NCBI RefSeq assembly: GCF_023634845.1
Contig: NZ_JAMLJL010000016.1
Location: forward strand, 17,779-81,778
Source of the DNA: Flavobacterium amniphilum
Lineage (GTDB): Bacteria > Bacteroidota > Bacteroidia > Flavobacteriales > Flavobacteriaceae
Direction of reading: 5' to 3'
Length of the DNA: 64,000 bases
Positions 37,297-45,832 of the stretch are shown here, piece by piece. The first letter of the stretch is position 1, and each line of letters opens with the position of its first letter. A model generated the notes under the pieces. It ran no database searches. It was not told the DNA's origin and saw only the letters and a list, made by a program, of their open reading frames with translations. A program made the translations under genes and the position numbers.

Positions 37297-37562
37297 GGTG
37301 GCTTCGGTACTTCGACAGGCTCAGCAACCAGCTCAGCCACCATCGGTACTTCGACAGGCTCAGCAACCATTGGAGTGTGGCTTCGAGAGCCTCAGCCACC
37401 GCAACAGACTTAGTTTATGCACAGGTGGTTGAGCGTAGTCGAAACCACCGAAACCTGTGGCAATTTCATTTTCAAAAACGAAATTGCCACAATACTTCGA
37501 CAAGCTCAGTAACCGTCTGGTGTGGCAAAATGAAAATTGAAAATGAAATTGCCACAGGTTGA
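37297..37562. repeat. Mosaic intergenic repeat block C
   Basis: Modules shared with the other blocks: GGTACTTCGACAGGCTCAGCAACC twice (37305, 37346), GTGGCTTCGAGAGCCTCAGCC, GGTGGTTGAGCGTAGTCGAAACC and two GTGGCAATTTC/GAAATTGCCAC hairpins (37456-37495 and 37520-37560). It separates two divergent genes; frames open across it are not supported. Confidence 0.88.
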
Positions 37563-37726
37563 TCCGCAATTATCTTTTTTAAAGGAGTAAACCCATCCCT
37601 TAATTCGGTGAGAAGCAAACAGTGGATTTCTTATTTTTTTGGAGGAATTATCCTGATAATTTTTCTTTTTTTAGGAGACATCTTTGTAAAGTAAGCTTAC
37701 AAACTAAACAGCTAAAACTTTATACG

Positions 37727-39622
37727 ATGAGAAAAATTATTTTTACGAAAGCATTATTGCTTTTTTGGGGTATTGTCAGCGGACAATGCATTATCAATGG
37801 TACTTTAGAGAGTACCTGTACCGGTAACGGTTTTAATGCCAGTAATATTTGCGTAAACGGATGGACTGCCAGTCATGGTACGCCAACGGTTATGGGGACG
37901 GTAGGAGTTAACACCTGGGCCTGGGTTTGGTCCAACTCAGGCAGGGGAGAAGGGATTATAACCAATTACGATTTTCAAGCGGGGAGAACTTACCGGATAA
38001 CATTTGACGTACGTGCTTCAACCAATATTTCCAATCCTAACACAACCGTTCTGAACTCAACCCTTAATGCCCGAGTTACTTCCGGGATAAACGGCAATAC
38101 AAGTACGGCTATGCCCACACTCTCAGGTTCACAGGCTATTTGGGGCAGTACAGTTGGAAATGCAATAGCTAATTCAGGAACCGGTTGGGATACGATAACC
38201 GTCACTTTTACACCATCAGTGAATTATACGCAATTATGGTTTTATCCTATGATGACCGCCACTCCAGCTGGTAATGGCGGTGCGCAAATTCAGATGGAAG
38301 TGGACAATGTGAGCATTATCCCACCGGTGACTTCGGTGTTTCATTTCCAGGATGCGGGTGGCACAGTTAAAACCGATTTCTGTTCTGGAGAATCTGTCTT
38401 TCTAAATGGAACCAATTCATTTGGTGAAAATCAGTACTATATTGATGTATGGAGAAGACCCATTGGTTCAACTGCATCTTTTCAATGGCAGGCCCAACTG
38501 GGGGCTAACGGTTGGTCAAGCGGTCAGGCAGGGCTTTTGAATTTAAGCAGTATATTTGCGTCGCAAAATTATTCTTTTGCGGCCGGTTTTGAATACCAGG
38601 TCAAAATGGCCACGGCTTCAGCACCGTGTGTAGGGTGGGTGGAAAGCACCCAAACATTCAGGGTATTGAACAATACGGCTTCACCCGCTTTCACCTTTAA
38701 CAGTTTTTGTGCGCCTAACGGATCCATGAGCGTTACGGCTACGGCTTCGTATACTGCCCCGGGGCTTAACCAATGGTGGGCATTGATGGAAACCAATGTG
38801 CCGGGCGCGATTTCTGATGCGGCTACCATAGGTCAGGTGGGAGTCGTTCAAAACGGGACTACCGTAACGTTTACCGGCTTGAGCCAAACCAAAAGCTATT
38901 ACATCAAGCATGGTGTTTACGGAAACTGCATCAATTGGACCGAACAGCGTACCGCTTTACCGCAAAGTGTATTCTGGTCTAATTATACGACCAATTTTAA
39001 TCTGGCGCCAAGTGCAAACATTAACGGAACGGTTTCAGTAACCGCTGCTGCCCACAGCAATCCGGTATTTGTGAACCATCACTGGTCTGTTTATTATGCG
39101 CCGAACGGATCAACTTCAGGAAACACTGGTGTACCCGGAAATCCTGTTCAATGTTGTTCAAATGCATCTGCAACCTTCAGTGCCAATTTGGCCGTGAACC
39201 AATGGTATTACATCAAGCATGGTATTTATAATGATTGCTCAGGCTGGAATGAAACCCGTAAAGCTTTCCGGGTTGTGATACAAGGATTTTTGGCCGACGG
39301 TTCGCCTGATTATGCGGTAGAAGAATATCAGATTGAAACCAAAGCAAAAGCAGCACAAGTAAGCGCTACTGAAGACACGGTGCTTTATCCGAATCCTGTG
39401 GCAGCTGGGGAAAAATTATATTTTAGTACCGACGGATGTGAAGTCAGCGAAGTACAGCTGATTGATTTTACCGGGAAATCCCATAAACTGACTTTTGTGA
39501 AAACGAATTCCGATACGATTGAAATACATCTGGAACCCCAATTCAAACCGGGTGTTTACACGTTAAAAGTCATGTGTAAAGATGCTTCGGTGAGAATCAA
39601 AAAAGTAGTGGTGAATCCATAA
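37727..39622 (+). CDS. T9SS-secreted protein with C-terminal sorting domain
   Basis: Starting at ATG 37727, the 631-aa product has a signal peptide (MRKIIFTKALLLFWGIVSG) and a carbohydrate-binding-like beta domain (residues about 20-200, with YDFQAGRTYRITFDVRAST and IQMEVDNVSI). Three beta modules of about 100-120 residues follow; two share YYIKHGxYxxCxxWxExR and so are repeats. The last 80 residues are a type A T9SS sorting domain (VLYPNPVAAGEKLYF, then VQLIDFTGKS, and final KVVVNP). The protein is therefore exported through the outer membrane by the type IX system and probably held at the cell surface or released. No catalytic motif is seen; it may be an adhesin or binding protein. Confidence 0.88.
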   Translation: MRKIIFTKALLLFWGIVSGQCIINGTLESTCTGNGFNASNICVNGWTASHGTPTVMGTVGVNTWAWVWSNSGRGEGIITNYDFQAGRTYRITFDVRASTNISNPNTTVLNSTLNARVTSGINGNTSTAMPTLSGSQAIWGSTVGNAIANSGTGWDTITVTFTPSVNYTQLWFYPMMTATPAGNGGAQIQMEVDNVSIIPPVTSVFHFQDAGGTVKTDFCSGESVFLNGTNSFGENQYYIDVWRRPIGSTASFQWQAQLGANGWSSGQAGLLNLSSIFASQNYSFAAGFEYQVKMATASAPCVGWVESTQTFRVLNNTASPAFTFNSFCAPNGSMSVTATASYTAPGLNQWWALMETNVPGAISDAATIGQVGVVQNGTTVTFTGLSQTKSYYIKHGVYGNCINWTEQRTALPQSVFWSNYTTNFNLAPSANINGTVSVTAAAHSNPVFVNHHWSVYYAPNGSTSGNTGVPGNPVQCCSNASATFSANLAVNQWYYIKHGIYNDCSGWNETRKAFRVVIQGFLADGSPDYAVEEYQIETKAKAAQVSATEDTVLYPNPVAAGEKLYFSTDGCEVSEVQLIDFTGKSHKLTFVKTNSDTIEIHLEPQFKPGVYTLKVMCKDASVRIKKVVVNP

Positions 39623-39634
39623 CCAACAGGAATA

Positions 39635-39675
39635 AAAAAAATCCTTTCAGTGTATAATGCCTGAAAGGATTTTTT
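39635..39675. terminator. Strong bidirectional terminator
   Basis: AAAATCCTTTCAG and CTGAAAGGATTTT form a perfect stem with a 10-base loop and A/T runs on both sides. It lies between the T9SS gene and the convergent DUF4494 gene and probably serves both. Confidence 0.85.
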
Positions 39676-39712
39676 ATTTAATCCTGTGATTACAGGATTG
39701 TAGTAGGGTATA

Positions 39713-40267
39713 TTACTCCTGGTATTCGGCTACCACTTCGGCATCAAACTCCATGTGGTCTTCCACTTCCTGGGCTACGGGTTTGGAAGCTTTAAGGGCA
39801 TTGAATTTTTCGATTTGTTCCAATCCGTCCTCTTCACCGCTGAAATACGGGAATACATCCATAATAGGTGATTCGGAAATGGCCGGGATCGTAAATTCTC
39901 CCATGGTGTTCTTCATCGCATATAGGGTATTGTCGTAAGCTTCCTTCACATCATTGGCCTGCACCAGCAAATACATATTGGTTTTGCGTTCTTTACCGCT
40001 TTCTTCGTCATAGGCGGTCAACGCCACTTTGGAACGGAACCAGCGGTCGGCATTTTCAAACGGATGGATCTCGGCAAAGTTCGCCACTTTGATGTTGGTG
40101 ATTTTGAATTCTTCACTCACATAGGACATCATTTCTTCCGTGATTCTGCTTTCGGCTTCGGTATAGGACAAGGCATCTACCAGATACGGTTCATTCGTCA
40201 CTTTCAGCATGCCGTTTTCGTCTATTTTCTTGAATTTAATTTTGCATTCGTACCAGGTTGCGCTCAT
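39713..40267 (-). CDS. DUF4494 family protein
   Basis: With the start at 40267 the product is 184 aa. It begins MSATWYECKIKFKKIDENG, the usual beginning of DUF4494, with the middle block ALSYTEAESRITEEM and the segment FENADRWFRSKVALTAYDEESGKE also fitting the family. DUF4494 is almost restricted to Bacteroidota and its function is not known. No signal or membrane segment is present. The 24 extra bp of open frame upstream are not likely to be coding. Confidence 0.88.
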   Translation of the reverse strand: MSATWYECKIKFKKIDENGMLKVTNEPYLVDALSYTEAESRITEEMMSYVSEEFKITNIKVANFAEIHPFENADRWFRSKVALTAYDEESGKERKTNMYLLVQANDVKEAYDNTLYAMKNTMGEFTIPAISESPIMDVFPYFSGEEDGLEQIEKFNALKASKPVAQEVEDHMEFDAEVVAEYQE

Positions 40268-40344
40268 ATTCTGTTTTTTTAAGGAGCGCAAAGGTAATTT
40301 TTAAAAGAAAAATAAAAGGTTTGCAGAATTTCTTTTTTTGGTTA

Positions 40345-40800
40345 TGGTGGTTTCGTTGTTGGTGGCTGAGCGGAGCCGAAGCCACCACGGCTTCGATACT
40401 TTTTAACCCTGTCGGCGGTTGTGGCTTCGGCTCCGCTCAGCCACCACGGCTCCGCTCAGCCACCGTCGAGAGCACTTCGACAAGCTCAGTGTAACACCTC
40501 AGCCACCGCAGATTCACAAATTAAGAGTAGTTGCTTGTGACTTAGATACTTTACAGATTCACGAATGTGGCTTCGGCTCCGCTCAGCCACCACGGCTCCG
40601 CTCAGCCACCGTCGAGAGCACTTCGACAAGCTCAGTGTAACACCTCAGCCACCGCAGATTCGCAAATTAAGAGTAGTTGCTTGTGACTTAGATACTTTAC
40701 AGATTCACGAATGTGGCTTCGGCTCCGCTCAGCCACCACGGCTCCGCTCAGCCACCGGGAAGAACGTTGCCTGAGGTTCTCGAAGGCAAAAGTATTCGAT
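40345..40800. repeat. Mosaic block D with 146-bp tandem units
   Basis: A 146-bp unit starting GTGGCTTCGGCTCCGCTCAG recurs at 40421, 40567 and (partly) 40713. Each contains two adjacent GGCTCCGCTCAGCCACC palindromic pieces, GACAAGCTCAGTGTAACACCTCAG and a non-palindromic spacer with AATTAAGAGTAGTTGCTTG. The last copy runs into the GTTGCCTGAGGTTCTCGAAGG module. It separates DUF4494 from the MidA-like gene; no gene is supported. Confidence 0.9.
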
Positions 40801-40803
40801 TTT

Positions 40804-41868
40804 TTAAGCAGCCATTAACCTCTTCCCGGCCATTCCTTTTTCCTGAATAAGGACTTTAAATTTGGTTCCCATATCCAGCAGCAGCATGTAGCTGAGAAAG
40901 ACTTCTTCCCGGATCGCCTCGAGTACGTCCGTTTTAGTTGAAGACATTTCACGGAGGGATTCCTTAAAACCCAACCGCATCAGGAAATCGGCCTGGCTTG
41001 TGAGGCCCACACAGGTGAGTCCGTTTTTGAATCCCCAATGGCACAGCGCCGAAAAGTTGATGTGTGCCGTAATATCCTGATTACCTATATTATCGTACCA
41101 ATTTTCATTGGTGGTATGTTTGTTGTAGCACAGCAGCGTGCCGCGTTGTTTCTGTGCGGTGTACAGTTGGGAAGAAATATAGCCATAATCGATGGTCAGA
41201 ACATAGCCTTTTTTGAGATTTTTGGCGATTTCGGATATCCATTGTATGGCTTGCAGGTTGATTTCGGTGCGGAATCCTTGGGGCAGGTCTATATTAAGTT
41301 CGTTAAAGTAGGCTTTGAGTTCTTCGGAGGCCGGTTGGAGCTGTTCGTAAAAATTTTCGCCGTGACCAATGAAAACTTCCATAAGCCCGTCTTCCATCAC
41401 GACCTGGTGCACCGGGAAATTATCGACGAGTTCATTCGACAGTATGCAGCCCGTAATTTCAGGAATGCCGGCGAGGGTAGGGTGCCAACTCACTTTCTCG
41501 GGGAGTTCCCAGTTAAGGGTTTGTTTCTCGATGATGCAGTAGTTGAGTTTTTCGTAGAATTCGGGGACAGTTTTAAGATATGCCATGATATCCATGCAGA
41601 GTTTGCCGTTCCCACCTCCAAACTCGACCACGGTGAATGGTTCTTTACCCATTGCGATCCACATGGCTTCGAGCTGTTTCCCTATGATCATCCCGAATAC
41701 CGGGGTCAGTTGCGGACTGGTATAATAATCGCCTTTTACGCCAATGGGGTTCCCGTTTGAAGTGTAGTACCCCAAGCCGGGATAATACAGGGCCATCTCC
41801 ATAAAATCGCAAAAGGATATGGGTCCGTTCTCCTGAATCTTGTGTACTATGATTTCTGATAGTTCCAT
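40804..41868 (-). CDS. MidA/NDUFAF7-like SAM-dependent methyltransferase
   Basis: The 354-aa protein has the family's N-terminal block (GPISFCDFMEMALYYPGLGYYTS), GDYYTSPQLTPVFG near residue 68, the SAM motif VVEFGGGNGKLCMDI near 100 and the segment ILSNELVDNFPVH near 165. Human NDUFAF7 methylates an arginine of a complex I subunit; the role of the bacterial homologues is less clear. Length is typical. It is a single gene between two repeat blocks, and its stop lies 4 bp from block D. Confidence 0.9.
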   Translation of the reverse strand: MELSEIIVHKIQENGPISFCDFMEMALYYPGLGYYTSNGNPIGVKGDYYTSPQLTPVFGMIIGKQLEAMWIAMGKEPFTVVEFGGGNGKLCMDIMAYLKTVPEFYEKLNYCIIEKQTLNWELPEKVSWHPTLAGIPEITGCILSNELVDNFPVHQVVMEDGLMEVFIGHGENFYEQLQPASEELKAYFNELNIDLPQGFRTEINLQAIQWISEIAKNLKKGYVLTIDYGYISSQLYTAQKQRGTLLCYNKHTTNENWYDNIGNQDITAHINFSALCHWGFKNGLTCVGLTSQADFLMRLGFKESLREMSSTKTDVLEAIREEVFLSYMLLLDMGTKFKVLIQEKGMAGKRLMAA

Positions 41869-41961
41869 AACGGTTAAATTTATACTGTTTTCGGAAACGG
41901 GGTATAATTATAACGCAGAATGGGAGGGAAAGTGTATTTTTTTTGCTGGAATTAAGGATGT

Positions 41962-42165
41962 TGGCTTCGGTACTTCGATACTTCGACAGGCTCAGTAACC
42001 GCAGCTCAGTGTAACACCTCAGCCACCGGGAAGAACGTTGCCTGAGGTCCTCGAAGGCAAAAGTGTGGCAAAAAGGTTTTTGAAAACGAAATTGCCACAA
42101 TACTTCGACAGGCTCAGTAACCGTTTGGTGTGGCAAAAAGAAAATCGAAAATGAAATTGCCACGG
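41962..42165. repeat. Mosaic intergenic repeat block E
   Basis: GGCTTCGGTACTTCGATACTTCGACAGG, AACACCTCAGCCACCGGGAAGAACG, the GTTGCCTGAGG module and two GTGGCAAAAAG...GAAATTGCCAC hairpins, in the same order as in block B. It lies upstream of the MidA-like gene. Confidence 0.85.
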
Positions 42166-42180
42166 ATGATTGTTTGGTTG

Positions 42181-42248
42181 TGACCTCGACAGGATTCAAA
42201 CCTGTGACTTTGAAAGTTGCTTTGTGCAGCGCTGTACCTACAAAGAAT
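42181..42248 (-). other. tRNA 3'-half-like fragment
   Basis: On the minus strand the piece contains a perfect 5-bp T stem with a 7-base loop (ACAGG-TTTGAAT-CCTGT) followed by the acceptor-like CGAGGTCA. No matching 5' acceptor strand or anticodon arm is visible, so it is not a full tRNA. A similar fragment lies at 44496-44530. Confidence 0.5.
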
Positions 42249-42354
42249 ATTTTTTCAAGTTTGTTGTGGGTAGTTTTTGGGTATCAATCGCTGAAAGGTT
42301 GCATGATGCTGAAAGTTTTCGTTCTACCCCGGTAGCGGTTGGAAACCCTGTTGG

Positions 42355-42575
42355 CGGTTGTGGCTTCGGCTCCGCTCAGCCACCAAGGCTCTGTTGATGG
42401 ATTTTTTAACCGCTTCCAGGGTCTCCGACCGCTGAAAGGGTTGCGTAGCGTTGAAGGTTTTCTCCGAACCCCGGGAGCGGTTGCAAAACTTGCCGGCGGT
42501 TGTGGCTTCGGCTCCGCTCAGCCACCCTCGAGATCACTTCGACAAGCGCAGTGTAACACCTCAGCCACCGTCGAT
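42355..42575. repeat. Mosaic intergenic repeat block F
   Basis: Two copies of the GGCGGTTGTGGCTTCGGCTC-CGCTCAGCCACC unit (42354 and 42495) are separated by about 110 bp that contain GGGTTGCGTAGCGTTGAAGG. The tail GACAAGCGCAGTGTAACACC matches block D. Confidence 0.82.
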
Positions 42576-42579
42576 GAGA

Positions 42580-43020
42580 TCACTTTTTGACCATTTCCAA
42601 AAGCACCTCAATCCTTTTCTTCACATAAGCAGCATTGTCATTCTGTACTTTTATGGAATCTGCTTTTGATTTGTCTGACGGACGCAATATGGATTCGGTG
42701 GGGTGTTTCTCTTTAAACCATTTGAACGTTGTCGAATAATACCAATAGGATGAATCGGTCCAGGCATTTTCTTCCGCTTGGAATTTTTTAGCTTCTTCGC
42801 CGGTCATTGTCTGCCTGATGTCTGAAAACAGTTCTTTTTCCATATCTTTTATAATGTGGAAGTATTCTTTACGGCAATCGACTTCAAACTTCGGATTGTT
42901 TTTAACACAGAGCAGCAACTGACTGTTCAGGGAAGTCAGTGAATCGGTATGTTTTTTATACAAATCGTTTTGCCCGAATCCGGCAAGGGTGAAAAGGAGG
43001 AAGAAGAGGGAGAGTTTCAT
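42580..43020 (-). CDS. Small secreted protein, unknown function
   Basis: 146 aa with a signal peptide (KLSLFFLLFTLAGFGQ). The mature part is helical, with two Cys (LLLCVKNNP and EVDCRKEYF) that could form a disulfide, then EEAKKFQAEENAWTDSSYWYY. The spacing faintly recalls LprI/DUF1311-type proteins (Cys, then a Gln/Trp block), but the match is too weak to name it. It is followed downstream by repeat block F and lies 56 bp from another secreted-protein gene on the same strand. Confidence 0.7.
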   Translation of the reverse strand: MKLSLFFLLFTLAGFGQNDLYKKHTDSLTSLNSQLLLCVKNNPKFEVDCRKEYFHIIKDMEKELFSDIRQTMTGEEAKKFQAEENAWTDSSYWYYSTTFKWFKEKHPTESILRPSDKSKADSIKVQNDNAAYVKKRIEVLLEMVKK

Positions 43021-43076
43021 TTAGTAGTCTATTCTTGTTGTTTGTCAGGCTGATGTAGGAAGCCATAGGTTTAAAG

Positions 43077-43871
43077 TTAATATTGATAAGATCGTGTCAG
43101 TGACATTTTATTTTGACTTAGTGAAATAATCAGGAATTTATGACTATAAATGAATTCATCATCATCTCTGCTGTTGTCTCCCAATAGCCAAAGGTATTTA
43201 TTGCCATTGAGGACTTCAATGTAATAGTTGTAGTTAACTGTTTTATCCCCTCTGTAGAATTTAGCTTTTTTTTCATTGGTGAACTCAATGTATTTATTTT
43301 TCTCCGGTGAAAGATCATTTGTTTTTTCAGCTGTGTAAATGGAAGAATCAGCTTTAAGTTGGGGGAGAAGTATATCACTTTTCCATTTCCCTTTCAGTAA
43401 AACCGAATAAGAGGCATTCAATTTTTCCTTTTCCTTTTCAAGTCGTTTTAAATAGCCACCAAAAATTTTATTTCTAATGTCAAAGTAAGTTAGTTTTTTC
43501 CAGTCGCAAAATCTGAAAATCTTGATTTCCTGGTTGTCTTTTTGGATTGTATAATATCGTACAGATGAGCTGAAGTGTTTTTCTGTGCAACTGTCTTTGT
43601 ATTGTTCAACTAATTTTAAAAAAGCATTCAAGGTTTTAATTTCACTGTTATCCAAGAGTGTTTCAGAAGGCAAAAGACTGTCTGTATTAGGAATTGAAAT
43701 TTTCCCGTAAACCTTTCCGTTTCTGTTTTCAAAAGACATTCCTTCAACGGCGTGGTATTCATCACCATGAACATGTTCTATTTTTAATGCTTTGGAAAAT
43801 GTAGGAAGCTGTTGTGCATTTGCATTGATAAAGAGGAAATAAATCAGTATCAGGAAAATGATTTTGTTCAT
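43077..43871 (-). CDS. Secreted hypothetical protein (264 aa)
   Basis: It starts with a signal peptide (KIIFLILIYFLFINANAQ). The first part (KIEHVHGDEYHAVEGMSFENRNGKVYG) and the region around KDSCTEKHFSSSVRYYTIQK are unfamiliar. The C-terminal 90 residues (KGKWKSDILLPQLK, then YIEFTNEKKAKFYRGDKTVNYNYYIEV, then YKFLIISLSQNKMSLT-like) have the strand pattern of a lipocalin-like domain, as in many Bacteroidota proteins. I cannot give a function. No clear partner is seen beyond the 146-aa secreted protein next to it. Confidence 0.7.
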   Translation of the reverse strand: MNKIIFLILIYFLFINANAQQLPTFSKALKIEHVHGDEYHAVEGMSFENRNGKVYGKISIPNTDSLLPSETLLDNSEIKTLNAFLKLVEQYKDSCTEKHFSSSVRYYTIQKDNQEIKIFRFCDWKKLTYFDIRNKIFGGYLKRLEKEKEKLNASYSVLLKGKWKSDILLPQLKADSSIYTAEKTNDLSPEKNKYIEFTNEKKAKFYRGDKTVNYNYYIEVLNGNKYLWLLGDNSRDDDEFIYSHKFLIISLSQNKMSLTRSYQY

Positions 43872-44035
43872 GTTGCAATTATTGGTTAATCACAGATTCG
43901 CAAATTTTTAATATTGATTTTATTATACGGGTGCAATTGAGTTGATGGTAAATATACTAAAATTACATCTGTTGTGTGATGCTGGTGAAAGAAGCATTTC
44001 ATAATCTTAAACTTTGAACCGGTCTGCGTCCTAAA

Positions 44036-44215
44036 AGTGTGGCAATTTCGTTTTTGAAAATGAAATTGCCACAAAAGTTGTGGCAAAAAGAAAATTGAAA
44101 ACGAAATTGCCACGGATTTGTTTAACCCTGTAGGTGGTTGTGGCTTCGGCTCCGCTCAGCCACCGGGATGAACGTTGCCTGAGGTTCTCGAAGGCAAAAG
44201 TATTCGATTTTTAAC
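44036..44215. repeat. Mosaic intergenic repeat block G
   Basis: A GTGGCAATTTCGTTTTTG...AAATTGCCAC hairpin (44039-44072), a second one made with GTGGCAAAAAG (44078-44115), one GGCTTCGGCTCCGCTCAGCC module and one GTTGCCTGAGGTTCTCGAAGG module. Confidence 0.85.
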
Positions 44216-44256
44216 CCTGACAGGGTTGCGTGATATGGATGCTTTTCTTTGAAAGG

Positions 44257-44454
44257 TTACCGTTTCATCTCGTGGATGATCTTATTGGTTCTCCGGTCTT
44301 CATACATGCGGTTCAAGGCTGTGACTGCCCATATGAAAGCCGGCACCCATCCGATGATGGTGATTTGTAATAGTAAGCATATAATCCCTGATCCTATTTT
44401 ACCTTGCAGCATTAGGGATAACCAAGGGAAGAAAAAGGCGATGACGTAGCGCAT
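44257..44454 (-). CDS. YqaE/Pmp3 family small membrane protein
   Basis: The 65-aa protein has two membrane helices (VIAFFFPWLSLMLQGKIGSG and ICLLLQITIIGWVPAFIWAV) and a charged tail (MYEDRRTNKIIHEMKR). The FFPWLSLML-G and QITIIGWVPAFIWA blocks match the Pmp3/YqaE family, which is linked to membrane potential and stress in other organisms. It stands alone between repeat block G and the McrC gene. Confidence 0.85.
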   Translation of the reverse strand: MRYVIAFFFPWLSLMLQGKIGSGIICLLLQITIIGWVPAFIWAVTALNRMYEDRRTNKIIHEMKR

Positions 44455-44495
44455 GGGGTTTGTTTTTTAGTAGTTCAATTTGCTGATTTTTTTGT

Positions 44496-44530
44496 TGGGA
44501 TCTCGACTGGATTCAAACCTGTGATCTTCA
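44496..44530 (-). other. Second tRNA 3'-end-like fragment
   Basis: The minus strand reads ACAGG-TTTGAAT-CCAGT-CGAGATCCCA, nearly the same as the fragment at 42181 (TCGAC.GGATTCAAACCTGTGA is shared). It lies about 28 bp from the end of mcrC, at the edge of the defence island. Confidence 0.45.
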
Positions 44531-44557
44531 GGGATGTTTTATGATTGATTTCTGATT

Positions 44558-45832
44558 TTAGGTCGTAGGATTCGGCACTCTAATAAACCAATTCAGAATT
44601 ACACTGCCAATTTCAGCATTCAAAGTCTGTCCGTCTTCATTGAAAACGGAAATTTTTCCAATTCCACATTTGTGATTTGTCTTGCCATCAACAGGTGCAA
44701 AACCTTCAAAAGGAATCTGATCCGGTTGATTACATGACGGATACAGCAATAATGCTTTCTTGCTGGCCCAATATTCATTATACACATACATTTGGCGTAA
44801 ATCTTGGGTCGATGGTTTGGACTGATCGATGTTTTTCCACTTGGTGTCAATGATATAGTTTTCGTTTTCTCCTTTTGATAAAACTATATCTGGGCGAATG
44901 GCAATATTTTGCCAAAAAGGTTTGGAATTTTGCCCCATGATCGTAAAACCCTTTTTCTCTTGGACTTGTTGCAATCGAACCAATATGTATTGCTCCCATA
45001 AGGCATTCATATCAAAAAGTAGTGCCAACATATTTTCGGCGCCGTTTTTGACATTTGGTGCGTAATTCAGGATGATAATCCGAGCGATTGCCAATGCAGT
45101 TTCATACGGTGCAGTTTTTCTATTGTGTGGGATTTGCTCAAAAGTTTTGGCGGTTACCTTGATTGTTTTTACTTCTGGAAAATCCAATTGGACTTTTTTA
45201 CATGTACTGTATAAATAATTCCCCTTAGTGAGCGAAGCAATAATCTCTAAAGCGCAAAACAACACCTGATGCAGTAAATGGTCTTTATCATATACTTGAT
45301 GGGTGGTATAAAAGCGTTCTTTATGCACCAAGTTTTTAGAAAGATGACCTGCAAATTCGAGTTTGCCTTTTAGGGCTTTTACCTGACTGGTTTCTTTATA
45401 ATATTGTTTAATAAGCCCTTGATGGATGAGTTTTTGCACCTCAGCTAAAAACCACTCAAAGTAAATATCTAGCAAATGTTTGGATTGTGTAGCTACCGAT
45501 GCCTCGTCCATTTTTTTTACCTTCAGGTGCTTGGTCACCCGAAGCATTTCAATTAAAGCTGCTTGCCATTTTACTTTGTTGTTCTCCGAATCTGATTCGT
45601 ATTGATCTATTTTGGGTAAAATTTCAATGACTAAACCATCAACTTGTAGAACACCCACGTAGTTTTTGAAGGTAATTTTATTTACTCCTATAGTAAAATA
45701 ATTACCTTTATGAATCTCATTCAATTTGACCAACGCATTATAATGCGCTTTTTTAAAATGATGCCCATTATATTCCTGCCCACAAATTAAGGTAGAATAT
45801 TCAAAAACTTTTATACTTTTAGTCTTACTCAT
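44558..45832 (-). CDS. mcrC: McrC family protein of an McrBC-type restriction system
   Basis: The 424-aa protein pairs with the GTPase McrB to cut DNA with modified cytosine. It shows an N-terminal beta domain (NYFTIGVNKITFKNYVGVLQVDGLVIEILPKI), the family block LKGKLEFAGHL, DMNALWEQYIL and a C-terminal PD-(D/E)xK nuclease, seen as RPDIVLSKGENENYIIDTKWK. Its start touches the stop of mcrB (45832/45833), which indicates translational coupling. It is the last gene of the operon. Confidence 0.93.
   Translation of the reverse strand: MSKTKSIKVFEYSTLICGQEYNGHHFKKAHYNALVKLNEIHKGNYFTIGVNKITFKNYVGVLQVDGLVIEILPKIDQYESDSENNKVKWQAALIEMLRVTKHLKVKKMDEASVATQSKHLLDIYFEWFLAEVQKLIHQGLIKQYYKETSQVKALKGKLEFAGHLSKNLVHKERFYTTHQVYDKDHLLHQVLFCALEIIASLTKGNYLYSTCKKVQLDFPEVKTIKVTAKTFEQIPHNRKTAPYETALAIARIIILNYAPNVKNGAENMLALLFDMNALWEQYILVRLQQVQEKKGFTIMGQNSKPFWQNIAIRPDIVLSKGENENYIIDTKWKNIDQSKPSTQDLRQMYVYNEYWASKKALLLYPSCNQPDQIPFEGFAPVDGKTNHKCGIGKISVFNEDGQTLNAEIGSVILNWFIRVPNPTT

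Noticed and set aside
37622..37726. N-terminal extension of the T9SS protein
   Set aside because: The ATG at 37727 is followed at once by a good signal peptide; the upstream part would put 35 unrelated residues before it.
40258..40774. Three overlapping small frames rich in RLRSATT and PLSHRRE
   Set aside because: They are translations of the mosaic repeat modules in block D.
42181..42248. Functional tRNA
   Set aside because: Only the T arm and 3' acceptor strand can be found; the 5' acceptor strand and anticodon arm are missing.
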